Assembly: GCA_030180075.1 (NCBI GenBank)
Contig: JASNJN010000265.1
Location: 1 to 30,894 of the forward strand
Direction: 5' to 3'
Source of the DNA: Mikrocytos mackini
Taxonomy: Eukaryota > Endomyxa > Ascetosporea > Mikrocytida > Mikrocytiidae
DNA length: 30,894 nucleotides
In this document: positions 27,843 to 30,894 of the stretch, in pieces
How the letters are laid out: every line of letters starts with the position of its first letter
Numbering within the stretch: the first letter of the stretch is position 1
The notes under the pieces: model-generated
Seen by the model: only the letters and a program-made list of their open reading frames with translations
Database searches by the model: none
What the model was told of the DNA's origin: nothing
Program-made: the position numbers and the translations under genes

Positions 27843-30800
27843 CTATTAATGATTAATACGGCGAATTTAATTTTTGATTTTTTTTTCAAAATTTTTTATT
27901 TGAATTTTGCCAGATTAACAACTCAAATAATTCCATTTATTACGCCAAACTGCTCTGCACCTATGGAAATGGTCAAGGCTACGAATGTGAAGCCCGAAGT
28001 GCCAATCCAAAGGAGCAATGCTGACAGGGTACCCGAAAGGGCGGATAAAGCCGCGGCCAACAGCCGCCAAAGCGAAGGGTTACCCGGAATAAACGCACAA
28101 ATCCAACCGTGTAACAAATTTAAACGCAAAAGGTTCGTCACTAATAGAGACGGGCTTGTTGTGCCTGTTCCCAGTCCTAAACCCAAAAAGGTCAATAAGA
28201 AGGGGTTTAACAGGTTTAAACCCAAATTAGCTCTTATAACCAAATGGACCGACAAAACTTCTCGGAAGTGCAACAGCACTACCAAAATTGAAAGTGCTGA
28301 CAATGCCGTAAAAACTAGCAACTCAGACAGCGTCAAAGACAAAGTCGAAAATCTTGCAAATTTTTTAAAACCAAAATTTAAAATTTCAGAAAAAACAAGG
28401 ATGCCTAAAAAGACAACCACAGAGAAAAAGAATGTCCAAGAGGCACCTAAAACTGCAGGGGAACAATCCCCAGCAGCTACACAGGAACCTCAGGACCAGA
28501 TACCAACGACTCCCCTTCCTACCCCCAACAAGAAAGATTCAGAGACTACAAAGAAAGAAGAGCCCGGAGAAAAGGACTCTCCCAAAGAAGACAAATCAGA
28601 CTCACAACAAGAGAGTCAAGAAATGGCCAACAGGGGCGAGGAAGTCATACAGACCCCCAAGACGGCAGGAAAACAAATAAAGGCGTCTACTTTACAAGGG
28701 GATAGAGCTAGCTCCCCACAGGAACAAGAAAAACAATTTGAGGAAGAGATGAGGAAGCTGGAGGCGGCCGAGTCCGTGCAAACAGGCCAACTCGCACACA
28801 CGAGCGAAGGCCAAAAGCAGGACGAAGAGGCAAATACCCCAGCAATCGCACAGGACGGCCCGTCGGCGAACGCAAGAGCTGAATACCAGGAAGAAGTAGA
28901 TAAGTTACTCACAGAGTCGTCAAAGGACGAAACTAGAGCAATGGATCTCATAATAGTCCGTGCAATCATGGGAACTGCAACGAACTGGCTAACCATAGCA
29001 AGTTTGAAACGCTCCGAAGCAAAGTCTTTGGTACGAAAACTTGTCAAGGAAACCGGGGAACAAGCAGAGATCCCGTCCTCAGCGATTGACCGAGTACTTG
29101 GGCTATTGGACTATCCATCCAAAATGAAATGTCTACACCTGCCGACATACGAATGGATGGCCAAATTATTAGCCCAAGAAGTACCACATCTTCTAATCAG
29201 AATAATGTTGGGACTTTTTCACTCGAAAACAGTCAGAAAGCTTCATGGGACAATAAAGGGTAAAACCATAATTGATTTCATGGAAAACTGGTACAAAGAA
29301 ATCAGGAGGCAAAAGGAGAATCCTTTATCAATGCCCAAAGATGACAAATCTTTGTACTGGTGGAAGAGAAAAGCATTCAAAACTGTGGATGCACTATCCA
29401 AAGCAGATGCCTGGCACCTAGTTCCAGTCTTCACAAAGAGGACAATATCGGAACATTATGAAAAAGGTGAGGACATCGCAAAGTACATCTCATTTCCACT
29501 CCCTCCAGCGAAAAGGGGAAGAAGGGACATCATGGCCCCCATAAAGAAAATGAAAATAGTTCTCCCAAAAAAGATGGAGGTAAGAACAATGAAGGAGGAA
29601 CCTAAACAGCCCCTGACAAAGAGTGTGAACTTACTCGATGGAATCGGGAAAGTCAAAGAAGCACTAAAAGGGGCCAAAATAAGGGAAAAGGGAACGTTGG
29701 AAAAGATGAAAGAGAGCATTGTCAGCACTCCAAATGAGAAGAAATTCCAAGATATAAATGTATTTTATTCAAAAGAGTCGAATGCAAAANTTGGAAACAA
29801 CAGTAGCAAAGATGCTCGTAGAGCAGAGGGCGGAACACTTAGCCCTGCAAGCTCTAACGAAAGCGGTCGAAATGCTTGTAACTCTCCTCGACAAGAAATA
29901 GGAGAAGAAATAGAATACAGCATAGACCCAAGAGACATGTCACTTGCCATAACTAACGGGCTTGAGATAAATAATTATAATATTAATTATGAAGGTGATT
30001 ACAATATTGATTATCAATTTAATAATAATTATTTAACTAACGATAACCTAAGGGATCTAGAAATAGAACCCCAAAGTGAAATGGAACTGGAGATGGAGTG
30101 CTCATCTGAACACACCAACGAATCCAACCATTATAACCCAGGTAATCTAACAACCCCTCAAAACGAAAGGAAAACCGGATGTGTGGATGACAAAGGAAAA
30201 GCCCACGAGGGCGCAAACCAAGAGTCACACACACATCACAGTCTCTGCATCCCAATGCTACCAACAGTCGGTATAAACATGCCGGGCAACAACGTTGCCC
30301 GACAAGCAAACCATTGTGGGACTCCCGAGAACCCAACAAATATAACAGCACCTGCAGTTATAAAGGGACGGGGAACAAACAAAGGGCACTCTAGTCAAAC
30401 CAGACCTGATAACAATGCACCTGAACCTGGTCTCTGGGACAAAACCATCGAGCTCGTCAGGCTGGAGGAATCCAACGGCCACAAAGTGCGACCGATGATC
30501 CGACCTAGAATAGGGATTCCCAAACATATCGACAAGGAACTAACCAAGATCCTTCGAGAGAAAAGGGAAACCATGGACCTAACCCACCTTAGTGCCCTAT
30601 GTTACGTGGCTTACAACCATGGCGAAGACATAAGGGAATCTAACCTAAAGGGTAGGCCCAGCAAGCTGGACGGTATAAAAAAGGCCATCAATAAGCTGAC
30701 CTCGCTGAGGGACATGAAAATGTCTCAGGAAAAGGCGAAAGCAGTTAGAACCCAATACAAAGTCAAAAACAGCAAGCAGGCCGCCCTAAGGGTAGAGTTG

Positions 30801-30894
30801 CTCAAAGATAAGCTACACAGGCTTAGAGTTCAAACCAATTACAAAGGATTCAAAAAAGCCGTAGTCGTAGAGAACACTGAAGCAGAAAGATTCT
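27843..30894 (+). mobile_element. LINE-1B: 5' part of a second LINE of the same family (runs off the window)
   Basis: An abrupt shift from AT-rich to balanced composition begins near 27950. The encoded protein aligns in order with the N-terminal region of LINE-1A but is much diverged, so it is a different subfamily. An AT-rich, T-run tract at 27868-27912 resembles the AT-rich start of LINE-1A, and the 5' end is probably at about 27843-27890. The window ends before the RT. Confidence 0.8.
27963..30894 (+). CDS. LINE-1B long N-terminal protein, partial at its 3' end
   Basis: One frame is open for 977 codons from ATG 27963-27965 (MEMVKATNVK) to the last base; an in-frame ATG at 27849 would add 38 residues. 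A basic leader of about 145 residues precedes MPKKTTTEKK, the internal Met matching the MPRKKTTTT start of LINE-1A. A Glu/Lys/Gln-rich segment comes next. A folded-looking domain follows (about 29000-29450, with VPHLLIRIMLGLF against VPPLLIRIVGAFL in LINE-1A). Then come a Lys/Pro-rich stretch, an Asn/Tyr-rich insert near 29970-30050, and a second conserved region starting RPRIGIPKHIDKELTKILRE. Long Lys/Arg-rich helices run to the edge. The RT should follow just beyond the window. There are no stops, so the copy may be intact. One N (29790). No known domain recognised. Confidence 0.82.
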   Translation, partial: MEMVKATNVKPEVPIQRSNADRVPERADKAAANSRQSEGLPGINAQIQPCNKFKRKRFVTNRDGLVVPVPSPKPKKVNKKGFNRFKPKLALITKWTDKTSRKCNSTTKIESADNAVKTSNSDSVKDKVENLANFLKPKFKISEKTRMPKKTTTEKKNVQEAPKTAGEQSPAATQEPQDQIPTTPLPTPNKKDSETTKKEEPGEKDSPKEDKSDSQQESQEMANRGEEVIQTPKTAGKQIKASTLQGDRASSPQEQEKQFEEEMRKLEAAESVQTGQLAHTSEGQKQDEEANTPAIAQDGPSANARAEYQEEVDKLLTESSKDETRAMDLIIVRAIMGTATNWLTIASLKRSEAKSLVRKLVKETGEQAEIPSSAIDRVLGLLDYPSKMKCLHLPTYEWMAKLLAQEVPHLLIRIMLGLFHSKTVRKLHGTIKGKTIIDFMENWYKEIRRQKENPLSMPKDDKSLYWWKRKAFKTVDALSKADAWHLVPVFTKRTISEHYEKGEDIAKYISFPLPPAKRGRRDIMAPIKKMKIVLPKKMEVRTMKEEPKQPLTKSVNLLDGIGKVKEALKGAKIREKGTLEKMKESIVSTPNEKKFQDINVFYSKESNAKXGNNSSKDARRAEGGTLSPASSNESGRNACNSPRQEIGEEIEYSIDPRDMSLAITNGLEINNYNINYEGDYNIDYQFNNNYLTNDNLRDLEIEPQSEMELEMECSSEHTNESNHYNPGNLTTPQNERKTGCVDDKGKAHEGANQESHTHHSLCIPMLPTVGINMPGNNVARQANHCGTPENPTNITAPAVIKGRGTNKGHSSQTRPDNNAPEPGLWDKTIELVRLEESNGHKVRPMIRPRIGIPKHIDKELTKILREKRETMDLTHLSALCYVAYNHGEDIRESNLKGRPSKLDGIKKAINKLTSLRDMKMSQEKAKAVRTQYKVKNSKQAALRVELLKDKLHRLRVQTNYKGFKKAVVVENTEAERF

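Noticed and set aside
27923-30527. Several minus-strand ORFs (60-165 codons) and one short plus-strand ORF over the LINE-1B region
   Set aside because: They are shadows of the 977-codon plus-strand frame, which shows the homology to LINE-1A; their translations are Leu/Ser-rich antisense noise.

Overview
This window looks like a repeat-dense piece of a small, AT-rich eukaryotic genome. The one host-like gene shows no recognisable introns, codons are strongly A/T-ending, and most of the sequence is transposable elements of animal or protist type. A transposon-rich microsporidian (for example of the Hamiltosporidium or Edhazardia kind) fits best, but that is inference; a small invertebrate or another protist is possible. 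No rRNA, tRNA, CRISPR or bacterial operon signal was seen.

Layout. 1-400: a 23-bp direct repeat 217 bp apart, then a 43-bp inverted duplication. 354-2085 (minus): a broken copy of the AP-1 clathrin adaptor large subunit (gamma-adaptin), the only host gene recognised. 2791-10535 (minus): a Mutator-like (MULE) transposase with a zinc finger at its N-terminus and SWIM plus PHD-like fingers at its C-terminus, split by a full-length non-LTR retrotransposon (LINE-1A, 4483-10018) that left a target-site duplication and an A9 tail. 10833-12475 (plus): a second, different MULE transposase, head-to-head with the first. 13636-17931: a cluster of short TIR elements (MITEs), mostly with 8-bp target duplications of hAT type. 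Two of them (15486-15857 and 15866-16247) sit back to back in the same ATTTAAAC target. 19096-19306: an odd repeat/inverted-repeat block. 19397-25898: a 6.5-kb interval bounded by inverted arms of about 680 bp. It encloses a ZSWIM3-like MULE N-terminal domain and a hAT transposase carrying its own MITE; its right arm is split by a piggyBac-type MITE at TTAA. 25907-27650: mostly featureless. 27843-30894 (plus): the 5' part of a second LINE of the same new-looking family. Its reading frame is open without a break for 977 codons from the ATG at 27963 to the window edge.

How the parts relate. There is no pathway here; the content is nested mobile DNA. The order of some events can be read: MULE first, LINE-1A into it; MITE-B first, MITE-A into its target duplication; long inverted arms first, piggyBac MITE into one of them. 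The most interesting item is the LINE family. It has an R4/Dong-like reverse transcriptase, a CCHC finger and a restriction-like endonuclease, preceded by roughly 950-1000 residues of protein that I cannot assign to a known domain. It is present as two diverged copies, one of which still looks intact as far as it can be seen.
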